Origin: Diphasiastrum complanatum
Taxonomy: Eukaryota > Streptophyta > Lycopodiopsida > Lycopodiales > Lycopodiaceae
Assembly (NCBI GenBank): GCA_029204225.1
Contig: CM055098.1
Span: 56,122,537 to 56,186,536, forward strand
Length of the DNA: 64,000 bases
Direction: 5' to 3'
Made by a program: the position numbers and the translations under genes. The notes under the pieces were generated by a model. The model was not told the origin of the DNA. It searched no databases and saw nothing but the letters and a program-made list of their open reading frames with translations. Positions 43,130-55,900 of this stretch are shown here, piece by piece (within the stretch, counting starts at the first letter, position 1; every line of letters begins with the position of its first letter).

Positions 43130-43834
43130 TGTGAATTTCACACGTGTGGAGTGTCCACTAAGTATGATTTAGATCTCCTAAGGTGTGTGAATGCACAATG
43201 ATCAAGATTAGATTGAGATTCAAGATCTACCTCACTCTCAAAGGCAAAAACACACTACTACATGCATTTACTAAAAACCAAAGTACGTACACATGTGTGG
43301 GAAGTTGTCCTTTCAAAAAACTATGGAAAAGGCCTACTCTCAAGTAGAGAGAGAATGCAATGAATTGCTCTCAGGTAGAGAGAGAAAGCAAGTGAACACT
43401 TAGACTAAAAATCTTGATTGATCTCCAAATTACTTAGCACCAAATGAGAAGTACAATGACACTAGATCCACGAGGTAGTTCACCCTCAAAATCTATTGGA
43501 CCATTCTCAAGCACCTCTTAATTCTATTGGACCAATGATGCATCCACCTCTTGATTCTATTGGACCATTCTCAAGCATGTCTCAAATCCTATTGGACCAT
43601 TGATGCTTCCACCTCTAAATTCTATTGGACCTCTTGAACTTTGACTTGTCACACATCAAACTAAATCAAAACACTTGTCAACAACCTATTTAGCTCGAGT
43701 TTCACCTCTAACACTACTTTGGATCAATAGAGGCATTAGATGTGGATTTGACCAATTTGCCATCTATGCCAATTTTGACCCTATCAATGTTCTACACCAA
43801 GATGCTTGACATAGAAAAGTGTAAGACCCATACA
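43130..43834 (-). repeat. 5' LTR of element E with a CCAAT array
   Basis: On the plus strand it runs from TGTGAATTTCACACGTGTGG to about GACCCATACA; the outer end is set only by the TGT/ACA rule and by abutting element F. It has the CACACGTGTG G-box (43139-43148). Five ATTGG boxes, which are CCAAT in the sense of transcription, start at 43495, 43526, 43559, 43591 and 43624. Confidence 0.6.
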
Positions 43835-43837
43835 ACT

Positions 43838-45250
43838 TGTGAAAAATTGCCTACATTGGCAAATCTAGCCATGTAGAATATTGTACATTTTGTCAATATT
43901 GTTTATTGGTTACTTGAATGCCCAAAGTGCCACTTGTACATACACACCTAAAGTAGGTTACCACGAGTCAAGAGGAGTGGTTGTGTCCATTTGGTAGTGA
44001 TTCCTACTTTGTAGGATCTAGACCATGATTTATGATGAGATTTGTACCTACCATGCACCTACCAAGCATGACTCTTGGATCTAGGCTAGGGTTTTAACAT
44101 TAGGGCAAGAAAGTGGAGTCTACTTCCTTATTACATGCTGGATTTTCACCTAACTTAGCAAAGGAAGTGTGTTTTACTATGTATTCCCATTCTCCATAGT
44201 GAGAAGATAGAAACTTTTTGGAGCCTCAAGGAGAAACTCGAGTTTCCTCTCATTGTATGGTGATTACTCTTGATTTCCAATGAAACCCAGCTTTGGCACT
44301 TTGTAAACACTGTCTACAGGCCGTACTACAGCCTTATTTCCACACGTGTGGAGTTGGATTACACTAATTGACCAATGCTTTGATTGTCTTTACTTGTTTC
44401 CTATCAAGCTGCTAAACTAGATCTTGTTTTCTGATGACTAGTTTCTGATAGATTGTTTAACAAGCATACAATCACCTTGTGGATCATTCACAGATCCATT
44501 TATGTTCCTTAGTACTATACTTTTCACATGGTATCAGAGCCAAGTACAAGGCCATTGATCTGTGTTTGAATCTAATCCAGTTTTAGCAGGTTTTGGTGCA
44601 AAAAGCTAGTATTGGAAGGGCGAGCTGGTATCCAGGTTTTGGTGAGGGGTTTTGATCCCAAACTTTTTTAGGATCAAAATCCGTACTGTTCACACGTGGG
44701 CATCTCTGAACCAGCATTTAGTAACCCATATTCATTGGATCATAGAAAATTCATCTGGTGTCAGTTTGATGTAATTTTGGTGCAAATCCTAGGATAAGCT
44801 ACCAAGATCACTTGGCATTGATTAGTTTTGAATTTGTTTCATGAAAACTAATTAATCTAGGCTGATTTCAGACCTTCTTAAAGTGGAAACCAAGTCTTGA
44901 AAGTACATCAAAGTGAATGAGAGAGATAGAGTCAGTTTTTGTCCAAGAATAGCCAGGATTGGCAAGATTTGCTTGAGAGTAGTTTTCATCTCATCTTATC
45001 TTCATTCCAGCTTTGTGAGGGAGTGATAGAACTATGATTACAAATCCATCTGTTGGACTAGAAGTCAACATTTGAGTGAAACACTGCAAGTTAGAAACCT
45101 TTGTGAGTTTAAGCTTCAAACAAATCTATATCTTGTGTGACAATGTAAGATAAGTGGAATAGGAACAATTCCCTTGTATGTGAGATCATCCAAAAGGATG
45201 AATCTTGATAATGTTATTTATGTTCCTAAGTTAACCAAGAATTTGCTTAG
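43838..45250 (+). mobile_element. Element F: truncated A-type copia (LTR plus remnants)
   Basis: The LTR 43838-44528 begins TGTGAAAAATTGCC and ends TTTTCACA. It resembles the LTR of A throughout and carries the G-box at 44341-44350. Primer site TGGTATCAGAGCC follows at 44529-44541. The leader matches A's leader, including the CTTTGTGAGGGAGTGATAGA phrase. It then jumps to a protease-end fragment (SSKRMNLDNVIYVPKLTKNLLSV, about 45170-45245) by internal deletion, and stops near 45253. Confidence 0.8.
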
Positions 45251-45253
45251 TGT

Positions 45254-46378
<1,125 letters not shown>

Positions 46379-46412
46379 GGATTTAAAAATCATTCCTAGT
46401 AAATTTGGAGAG

Positions 46413-47063
46413 CACCGAATTGATTTAAAGGTAGACGCTCTACCAATTCGACAAAGGCAGTAGACTGAATCCTAAATATTCCCTGATGGTAAAAGAAAAA
46501 TTAGATAAGTCTCTTGAAGCTGGGATAATTTATTCAGCTCTAAGCAATGAATGGTTATCACCCATTGTGGTGGTTCCAAAGAAGAAAACTGGTAAAATCC
46601 GAGTTTGTCAAAATTTCAGAAAACTTAATGCAACAACGAAAAAGGACTATCATTTTTCCTTTACAAATATTATATTGGATAAAGCTGTTGGGTATGACAG
46701 ATATAGTTTTCTGGATAGCTTTTCAGGTTATTACCAAGTTCAAATCAGACCAGAGGACCGAAGTAAAGCAATCTTTACAACAGATTGGGGTACCTATGCA
46801 TATAACAAGATGCCATTTGGACTTTGTAATGCACCTACTACATTTCAAATAATGATGATAGTAATATTACAAAGCTTTCTGAGGAAAATTTTGGAAATAT
46901 TTATAGATTATTTCTGTATTTTTAGTTCGCACAAAGGACATTTGGAGAAGCTCCAATAAACGTTACAAAGATGCAGAGAAACATCTATATCTTTACATCT
47001 CGAGAAAAGTTATTTTGGGATGACTAAATGCATTCTTTTGGGCCATCGAATATCAGAACGCAG
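46413..47063 (+). pseudogene. Ty3/gypsy reverse-transcriptase fragment (element G)
   Basis: Reads HRIDLKVDALPIRQRQ, then after a frame change LSPIVVVPKKKTGKIRVCQNFRKLN, SFLDSFSGYYQVQI and MPFGLCNAPTTFQ. At the YxDD position it has FIDYF, so one catalytic aspartate is lost. GHRISE ends it at 47063, where an LTR is inserted. Integrase parts resume at 47622. Confidence 0.85.
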
Positions 47064-47620
47064 TGTGAAAGTACAATACTTTAAGGACCAAAAATGTATC
47101 TTAGAAGATACACAAGAGAGATTATGTGCTTGCTTAACAATGCATCAAAAAATTAGACAATAAATCTTGATGTCGATTAGCAATTTGACACATAACAAGT
47201 ATGGATAATCAATAAACAAGATCAAAGACCCAAATCTGAGTCCACACGTGCAAGACACAGCCTTCTATACGGCCTTCAATCTGAGGAACAAGTAGAAATT
47301 GATTTGGTTTCATTTGGATCACAAAAACTCAATGTACATAGTGAACTAGCTTGAGATTGCCAATGAGCTCCAAAAATATTCTATCTTCTCACTATGGAGA
47401 GATGAAGCTACATAGTAAAGTCACTTCCTTTGCAAAGTTAGGTGAAAATCCAGCATGTAATAAGGAAGTAGACTCAACTTTCTTGCCCTATTGTGTTACC
47501 TAAGTCTATTTCCTAGAGTTATGCCAAGTAGGTACATGGTTGGTCAAGATCTCACCACAATTTTAGGTGTAGGCCCTATAATCTAGGAATCACTACCAAA
47601 TGGACTTGACCAATCCCACA
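47064..47620 (-). repeat. Partial A/F-type LTR inserted in gypsy G
   Basis: Begins TGTGAAAGTACAATACTTTA, the complement of the A LTR end, and runs through the same text (for example CTCAATGTACATAGTGAACT, CCAGCATGTAATAAGGAAGT). It is cut at about 47620, leaving out the outer 100-200 bases. It has no internal sequence, so it may be a truncated solo LTR. Confidence 0.75.
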
Positions 47621-47621
47621 A

Positions 47622-47990
47622 TGTACAAAGATGTGCATAAATTTATTCTAAACTGTGATCCTTGTCGAAGGATGGGAAAACCAGCAAAGTCAACAAATTG
47701 GCCATTAGTACCAATCTTACCATTGGCACCATTTGAAAAGTAGGGTATCAATTTTGTTGGACCGATCAAGCCAGCTACAAGACGAGTCGCAAACGGTATT
47801 CTATGCAAGATTCTAAATAAAATCACAGATCAGCATTCCACTGACTGGGATACAAAAATACCTACAGTTCTTTGGGCATACCGAAATACAGAAAAAATTA
47901 CAACTAAAAAGACTCCATACTATCATCAACCATAGAAAGTGGTTTACAAAGAAACTCTTGGTTTTACGTAAGCAATTCCAAATCTATGCT
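47622..47990 (+). pseudogene. Gypsy integrase fragment (element G, continued)
   Basis: YKDVHKFILNCDPCRRMGKP (integrase zinc-binding end), APFEK-stop-GINFVGPI (start of the catalytic core, tryptophan position now a stop), then a deletion to KITDQHSTDWDTKIPTVLWAYRN, the core's C-terminal end. The catalytic DDE stretch is mostly deleted. Confidence 0.75.
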
Positions 47991-48833
47991 TTTCCAAGAG
48001 AATATTTATTATTATTTTAATTTAGTTTTATCTTCTCTTTATTTTAATTTTATTCTCTTCTCAATCAACGAGGACGTTTCCTTATTTGAGAGGAGAGGAG
48101 AGGCTTTAAATAAGTAGGATTTTTTATTTTTTATTAAGAATTCTTGACTTTATTTATATATAGCCCATGGCCAAATTCATGTCCCTAAGATGAAGTATCG
48201 AGAAATAGTAGAACCGATTTGATCCGGCGGATATGTTCGAATAAAATTGATCTTTTAAATTTTCGACCCAAAGATCATTTTTTCGACCAGCTTCAACATT
48301 TTAGATCCTTCATATTTTTCGATTTTGACAGTTGTGGTACCCCTATTATTAATACCCTAGGCGGTGATTATACTAGGAATATTCGTTGTCCTAAGCTGAC
48401 GTCACCCAAATTAAGAGCAATTTAGACATCTCTTACTTGTCGCTTCCGTCACTTTTCCTTGTTGTCTTCCTATCGTGCTATAGTGCATCTTGCAATCTAT
48501 CATCGCAATTTTCTTATTTTCTTTTGCAAAACGCTTTCCTCTTGATTCTATAATAGTGTTGCAGATTTGTCATCTTCATTTTACTTCTTCTGTTCCATTG
48601 ACACAAGGAAAGAGTCCTTCACCCTTGAGTATCAAAGATGTCTTAACTTTCTAGGCTAGAAAGTTCTGAAGAATCAAGTATCGTGCAGATGTTGCTCTGC
48701 ATGTTGTTGATTGAAGCCATTGCTTCTTGAAGTCTGTTTCCTTGTTGATGGTTGATTGTCTGAATGTTTCGCCTCCTAGATCTGATAGCTTCTTTGGTTA
48801 TGTCAGAAGTTGACAGGGTGGCTCTGATACCAT
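47991..48833. other. Mixed remnants, minus-strand copia leader at right
   Basis: 48000-48430 may be the decayed 3' part of gypsy G; I see no clear motif. About 48600-48819 is the leader side of the minus-strand copia whose primer site follows, but no Gag is readable. Confidence 0.35.
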
Positions 48834-49462
48834 TGTTGGTTTATGGTGACTGATGAATTCGTCGGATTAGCGAAACTTTTGTGAAGGTGAATCAAGCACG
48901 ACTCTCTTCGTCCCGGATGGAGTTCAGATGCGATCACTGGACACTGCCAGCTAAATCACTCCTACAGTCCCCCAGAGTGTAGTCAGTCACTACTGATCTA
49001 CGTTCATAAATTAATACAGCATTCAACATGGTTTCCACCAAAGTGCGGAATTCAAAATGAACAAGAAGAAACTCAGACACGCGATTAACAGCAGAAACAT
49101 TTGCATTCGAGATCAGACACAACACGAATTGATATGTGCACGAAGGCTACAATATCATCTATTGAGCAGTACGTGGATACTCACGCAGTGCATTGGCATG
49201 AGAGAAACGCAGTTCTCTCACGAGTAATCGTCTTGCTTTACTAGCAGACAATTGGATCTTCGGATCCTAGACAGAATTGTCTTCGCACGCAGGTGGACAA
49301 GTATTCTGTATTTTTCGTCCTGATTGCTTACTAGCATCAGACTATTACATTGTTACACTGTGTGTATTCTATTGATCTATATGTCAAGTATCATCCAGTA
49401 AGCATGGTCACTCTATGTAAATCTAAGATTAGAGTGATTAGGCAACTAGTCAGGGAGTTACA
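48820..49462 (-). mobile_element. Copia 5' LTR with primer site, minus strand
   Basis: On the plus strand GGCTCTGATACCA (48820-48832) is the complement of the initiator-tRNA primer site. One base later TGTTGGTTTATGG starts an LTR that ends GGGAGTTACA at 49462, giving TGTAAC/TGTTGG ends and 629 bases. The internal region is almost entirely lost. It is a different family from A, B and I. Confidence 0.65.
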
Positions 49463-50208
49463 AGAGTGGCAGATTAGCCACGACCTAGGATCTCTGTACT
49501 TCTAGGTACTTGCGTGATCTTAGCTAGTACCTTGATGAAAAAATGCAAATCTTGCTCAAACCTTTGGCCCATGACGGTCATCAGAAATAGGAAGAACTTG
49601 TGTTGTAGTTGGATTGTAGGATCCAAAAATTTGAAAGTCAATTTGTAAAACTTCTTGATTAACACATGACATTTTCTAAGCAAATGAGCCATTTCTAATT
49701 GCAAAGTTGTAAGAATATGATGACATGTGCTCTTCTTGCTAGTCTTCTTTGAAATCTTGGATAGAAAGAAGGATGAGATGATGCAGGCTTCTCTGTGGAT
49801 CCAGTCTCCACAACAATCTATTTTGAAAATTTTTCACTTGCTCCTGATCAAAGTCCAAATGTATCAGCTTTAACGCTCTCACTCAAAATTTTGAAAGATC
49901 TTAACAACATTTTTGAATCTACTGAAGGCACTATTGTTACTCATCCTTACATTTCTTGGAGTCCATGAGCTGCTTCTACTCTTTGCAACTGCAATAGTAA
50001 TCTTGGGACAACTGCAATAGTTTATAGCTCTTTGACGCCACATTCAATGCCTTCTATGGCGGAGGACCATAACATAAATAGTGCAGTTGACACTGAGAGT
50101 GGTGGAGAAAAATTTTGACATTCAAGTCAAGATTTTGAAGTGAGCACGGATTTTGCAGAGCTGGCTAGCAATGTTGAGAACGCATCCTTTTTAGGATAAA
50201 ATTCTAGA
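49463..50208. other. Unassigned stretch upstream of zinc-finger fragment
   Basis: From about 49830 the plus strand shows coding-like pieces in broken frames (SLAPDQSPNVSALTLSLKIL, VTHPYISW), which may be the decayed N-terminal part of the zinc-finger gene that follows. 49474-49704 on the minus strand is an unrecognised short frame. Confidence 0.35.
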
Positions 50209-50567
50209 ATGATGATGGAAGGATTATTATGCAATCTGGAAAACTTGTCTGGGGGTGTTTCCTTGCAAATTACAAATGAAATGTGTGACATTGTTAGCAG
50301 GCTTGTAGGTTTGCCCTCCGCGTCGCTAGCTTTATCAAATTTTGAGAATTATCTTTCATCTTGTATTGAAAATTCTTGGTCAGTAGATGATTGGTACTCT
50401 TGTGATGAGTTTCACATGTATGAGTTTAAGGTGAGGATTTGTATGAGAGGAAAAAGCCATGACTGGACTGAATGCCCCTTTGCTCATCCAGGGGAGAAGG
50501 CAAGGAGGAGGGATCCTCACCAATTTAATTACTTAGCTACTACTTGTGTAGATTTTAGAAAACCTGA
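50209..50567 (+). pseudogene. Truncated plant arginine-rich CCCH zinc-finger (RR-TZF) gene
   Basis: Residues 65-118 read CDEFHMYEFKVRICMRG, SHDWTECPFAHPGEKARRRDP and FNYLATTCVDFRK. This is the arginine-rich region and the beginning of the first CCCH finger of plant RR-TZF proteins (AtTZF/C3H type), which bind AU-rich RNA and localise to granules. The gene stops abruptly after FRK, before the finger's remaining Cys and His. It is fused to a duplicated 45-base unit (GATCCTCACCAT(C/T)GACACAA) and then the AG tract. Both fingers are therefore lost. An ATG cluster (MMMEG) at 50209 need not be the original start. Confidence 0.8.
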
Positions 50568-50650
50568 TCCTCACCATCGACACAAAACTCTTGAGCGCGT
50601 GATTCTGCCCGATCCTCACCATTGACACAAAACACTTGAGCGGGTAAGAT
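50565..50650. repeat. Direct duplication beside the zinc-finger fragment
   Basis: GATCCTCACCAT, GACACAAAAC and CTTGAGCG occur twice in order, at about 50568-50600 and 50611-50645, just before the AG tract. Confidence 0.8.
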
Positions 50651-50657
50651 ATAGGTG

Positions 50658-50804
<147 letters not shown>

Positions 50805-51007
50805 GAGAACGTGTGAGCTCGTGACATAGAGATATTGCGAGGTGCCCAAAGAGACCGTACACGGAATAAACACACTAGAATAGACACATGAAAAATTCCA
50901 AGTCGTGAAATTTTCTCCTTTCAAAAAACTTTAAAATGGGTATTAGCTGGCCTTATAATCATTTTAAATCAATGCAAAATTCAACACTCTCTCTCTCTCT
51001 CTCTCTC

Positions 51008-51720
51008 AAATTACAAATCTAAGATTCATTTACCATAAAACACTATCTTCATTTACTTTACATTTAACACAACACTATCTACTCAAACACTCAACACTTA
51101 ACACTATCTATTCAAACACTTATCTTTCCTCCTCTCTTCACTTTCTTTCACAACAACAAACATTATCTTTCAAAAAAAAGAAGCAAAACATAAACTCCAA
51201 AAGCTTTCAATATCTTCAAGCACCAACCTCTAAGCATCAAAAGCATGAAACAGTCTTCAAAATCCAAGCTCCAAATGCAAGAATCGCTCCAAACTCGCCT
51301 TCACTCGCTCCAATCTGCACAAAAAAAAGTGAGAAGAAAGACGTTGGATTGCACAAATTCTCCAAAAAATCATCAGACGTCCGAATCCGATGCCCTCCAA
51401 ATACGTCGAAATCCGACGTCCGTGTCAATCAGGACCCGGACTTCAAAAGCCAAAGGTCGTAGACCCGCATTTGGATTGTTGATGTGGACGTCGATTTCCG
51501 ACGTCCGTCGGAGTCTGATGTCCATGTCAAATGACACGTAATTTTGTTTTTTTTTTCCACTCCCGATCCACGTTGGGCTGTCGGATTTCGACGTCCACTT
51601 TGAAAATTGGTTGCCGCCACAATTTCCCTATCACCGGACCTCCAGTTTTGGATTTTTGCTTGGATGTCGGAGTCCGACGCGTCGAATTGTGATGAATTAT
51701 AAATTTTTTGAAAATTCGTC
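51008..51720. repeat. Spacer rich in GACGTCCG / TCCGACGTC motifs
   Basis: From about 51370 to 51690 short units recur in both orientations: GACGTCCGAATCCGATG, GTCGAAATCCGACGTCC, TTTCCGACGTCCGTCGGAG, GTCGGATTTCGACGTCC, GATGTCGGAGTCCGACG. The block contains the insertion point of element I, and CCGTCGAAATCC continues right after the element at 57145. The frame at 51245-51541 is built from it and is not recognised. Confidence 0.55.
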
Positions 51721-51984
51721 TGTTAGAAATCAATGATAAACTTCATTGTTACTATTTACGTTGGACATTAATGTTGACAGCTGTTACCAACTGTAATTAG
51801 TCATAGGCTAGTCTATTAGTCTACTCGTAGGTTTTCTCTCTCTATCAGAGTTCAGGGTTCATTTGTACATTTTACATTCAGTATGATATAGTGTGATAGA
51901 GTGATATTGTGTGTTCTTCTTCCGCCTCCCTACTTGGTGATTGCTTTTGGTGAATGCTTGATGTTGTATATTTGATTGTTGACA
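51721..51984 (+). repeat. 5' LTR of element I
   Basis: TGTTAGAAATCAATG to TGATTGTTGACA-like end, directly followed by the primer site. Contains a local duplication TAGTCTA that is absent from the 3' LTR. Confidence 0.93.
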
Positions 51985-51996
51985 TGGTATCAGAGC
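51985..51996 (+). other. Primer-binding site of element I
   Basis: TGGTATCAGAGC abuts the 5' LTR. Confidence 0.92.
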
Positions 51997-52180
51997 TGCG
52001 ATAGTCTTGCGTGCCTTATCAGTGGATACAGCTTGTCACAGGCTTCGCAATGAAGTGAGAAAGTCCTTCATGGGAGGTGAAAGCTTGGAGAGACAAAACG
52101 GTTGGAAAAAATCCTTCTTTGGTGTATTTTGCAGGTCTGGAGCTCAGAATCATCAATGGAGAACGAAGACACAGTTCCAA

Positions 52181-52382
52181 AGGCATCAGAAAGGCCGAGG
52201 CAGCATCAGACAGATTGAAAATATGTTGAGTGGGGAGATTTTTACAATACTTCCTAGTTGTTGTGAAAAGCACAGTCCTGGAGGCATCAGAAAGGTCAGG
52301 GCAGCATCAAATAGATTGAAAATCTGTTGAGTGGGGAGAGATTTTTATAACACTTTCTAGTTGTTGTGAAAAGTGCCATTTG
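52181..52382 (+). repeat. 101-base tandem duplication in element I leader
   Basis: AGGCATCAGAAAGG at 52181 and 52282 both lead into CAGCATCA, AGATTGAAAAT, GTTGAGTGGGGAG and CTAGTTGTTGTGAAAAG. Confidence 0.85.
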
Positions 52383-52631
52383 TGTGAGAGGTTTGCTAAG
52401 AAATCTCTCATTTGTCTATTTGGGGTACCGCAAATCACACTAGACAATGTCTAGTACTGCCATTCAGAGTTAGGAGGCTTCATACTTTTCACATTACTGA
52501 TCTCTATTGTTTGAATGATCACACATTTGGAAATCTTTGCAAAGAGGAGGTGGCGTAGCCGCTAAGCCAAAGTGGGAAATCTAGAATATTCACTCTAAAA
52601 GTTCTTATATTCCCTCTACTTTTCATCTTTT

Positions 52632-52880
52632 CCATACCAATATCAGATCAACGCGCCAGAGGTAAGGAAAATCCTGAGTAGTCATACATCTGCGCGTGTC
52701 ATACAGATATAGCATATCCGTACCAAAATCGGATCCACGTATCAAAGGTAAAGAAAATACTGAACAGTCGTACATCCGCGCGTCATACCGATATCGGATA
52801 CCCGTACCAATATCGGCTCCACGCGCGCGAGCTAAAGAGAATCTCGAGCAACCATGCACCCGCGCGACGTACCGATATCA
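52632..52880 (+). repeat. 85-base GC-rich triplication in element I leader
   Basis: Units begin CC(A/G)TACCAA(T/A)ATC at 52632, 52718 and 52802. They carry CGCGCG-type runs and CCGATATCGG (52788-52797, perfect palindrome). The CG density is unlike the rest of the element. Confidence 0.8.
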
Positions 52881-52985
52881 AGTGTACAACCAAATATATA
52901 CAGTTTTGTGGTGTGATAAAATTTGGAGACAAGTTGTGTGCTCAGACTAAGCCATTTTTCGTGCTCCGAACTCATCTATCCAGTA

Positions 52986-55900
52986 ATGCCAACTCTAAGC
53001 GAGAGTGTCCTCAATGAGTCAAGCAAATTAGAAGGTGTCGGCAACTATGCAGTTTGGAAATTCAAACTGAAGAACATTTTGATGGAAAAGGAGTTGTGGA
53101 AGATCGTGACAGGTGAAGAGACAAGGCCAGTTATTGAAGAAGATCAGCAAGCATTTGACAGGAGAAAACGAAAAGCCCAGAATGTCATCAACTTATCAAT
53201 TAGAGATGCAATTATTCCCTATATTTTGGATTCAGAATGACCAAAAGAAGAGTGGGATACATTGGAGGCATTGTTTGAAACGACAAATACATCTCGAATA
53301 CTATTTCTAAAGACGAAGTTGCATACATTGCGGATGGATGATGGTGTAACTATTGCTGATCACATACTGAAGATCAAAGAGATTCATGACCAATTAGTAG
53401 CAGTTGGAGAGCGAGTACAAGATCGTGAGATCGTGCAATTGACATTAAATAGTCTAAGTGAGTCACACCAGATGTTTGTGATGAGTATAGCCACAAGAGA
53501 AAATCTTCCAACCTATGAAGAACTAGGTGGATTGCTTTTGCAGGAAGGGCAACATCAAGAGAACTTAAATCATCGTAACAGGGGCTATGGTCAAGCTCTT
53601 GCAGTTAGAGGATGAGGTGGAAGATTTGGCCGTGGAAGGTATCAATCGAGAGGAGGAAACTCAAGCCGGGGATCATTTCAACAATTTCATGAGCAAGTCA
53701 ATGATAGTCCGAATCAAGGCAATTGGAATCAAGGCCAAGGTCAAGGATGCGGCTATCCAAGACAAAATAAACTTGGAAATTGTAGGTATTGCAACAAACC
53801 TGGCCATTGGGAGCGTGAATGCTTCAAGAAACAGAAAGAGATAGAACAAAGAAAAGACAAATGGCAAGCGGGCAATTATGCTGATCAATATCAATTTGAT
53901 GATGATTATTATGAAGACAACTATGCTGATCAACATTAATACGATAATGATCAGTATGAAAATGATATAGGTGAAAGTTCAAACTTGTTCATCACAGCAT
54001 TAATGACAAGTGATGAAGCTAAGGATACCTGGTACATTGATAGTGGTGTGTCCAAGCACATGACTTCAAGAAAAGAGTGTTTTTTAGAACTCAAGGAAAC
54101 TTACAATGGTGATGAAGTTGGACAAGCTGATGGCCAATTACAATCTGTTAAAGGATTCAGAGTGGTACCAGTGAAGTTAGCCAGCGGGAAGATAAAGCAA
54201 ATAAGCAATGTGCAATATGTATTTGGCTTAGCTAACAATCTACTATCTGTTGGGATGATGGCTGATCAACAACTCAAGGTTGAGTTTGACAGCAACAAAT
54301 GTCTTGTCAAAGACATCAAGAATCACTACAAAGTGATTGCTACAGGAGCTAGAGTCAACGGGAATCGACTCTACAAATTAAATGCGAGATCTTTTACTCA
54401 AGCTATGGTAAGCACTGTTGATAGTCGAAGTGATCTTTGGCATCAAAGGTTTGGTCGATGTCATATTAGTGCTCAAGGCTTGCAAATCCTTAAAAGAGGT
54501 AATCTAGTTGTTGGATTGTCTGATATCTCTTTTGAAGGAAAAATTTGTGAGAGTTGCATTTTGGGAAGACAACATAGAGAGAGATTTCCCAAAGATGGAG
54601 CAAGAAGAGCTCGTGGCATTCTTGATCTTGTCATAGTGATCTATGTGGACCAATACAAACTAGGTCCATTAGTGGTTGTTACTATTTCATCACATTCATT
54701 GATGACTATAGTAGACATATCTGGATTTATTTCATAAGCAAGAAATTTGATGCTTTTGCCAAGTTTAGAGAGTTCAAGACTCTAGTTGAAAAACAAACAG
54801 GTTATTATATTAAGACCCTTTGATCAGATGGTGGCGGTGAGTATTTTTCAATAGAGTTTATAAATATTTGCAAGGATCAGGAGATCAAGAGACAAACTAC
54901 TACACCCTATTCACCACAACAGAATGGAGTTGCAGAACGAAAAAACAGATCCATTGTTGAGATGGCTAAAGCAATGCCTAAGAGCAAGGGTTTGCCAAAT
55001 ACTTTTTGGGCAGAAGCATGCAACACAGCTACTCATATCTTGAATCGGTGTCCTATGAAGTCCATGGAGGGTAAGACACCGTACGAAGCTTTTACTGGAA
55101 AGAAACCTAATGTTTCTCATTTACGAGTATTTGGTTGTGATGCTTACACTCATGTGCCTGATGAGAAATGAAAGAAGTTGGATGCCAAAGCTGTGAAGTG
55201 TATTTTCCTTGGACGATTGATTCCTTTGATGATAAAGCTAAAGTACAGATGAAGGAAGAAATTGGTGTCGATATGGAAGAGCCAATGGAAAAAGATAGGG
55301 TTAATAAAGAGACTCCTAGGAGAGTGCCTAAGTGGTACTTGTCAGTAACAAGTGATGCTAATAAGGGAGATACTCCCAAATCAAGTGAGCAGGGAGTGCC
55401 TAGAAGATCAAGTAGAAATCGAAAACCTCCTGCAAGATTAGAGATGAATCTTGCCCTAATGGGCTCTGTGCTCAAGGCTCAATAACCAAAAACTTTTGAT
55501 GAAGCAAAGGAGCACAAGGAGTGGCATGCAGCTATGGAAACATAAATGGAAGCCATATCAAAAAATGGGATGTGGAATTTGGTTGAGCTACTTGATGGTA
55601 AGAAGCCTATCACTTGCAAATGGATTTATAAGATCAAATATGGAGCAGATGGGCAACTCAACAAGTACAAAGCACGGTTGGTTGCGAGAGGATTTGAGCA
55701 ACAAGAAGGTATTGATTTTGAGAAAACCTTTGCACCTATAACTAAGATGGTGACTATACGTTCTATCATTGCTATTTCTGCTTTCTATGGTTGGAAGATT
55801 CAGCAAATGGACGTTAAATCTACTTTTCTTAATGGAGTGCTGGATGAAGAGGTGTACTTAGTACAACCTCAAGGATTTGTTGAGCCAAGGAGAGAGCATC

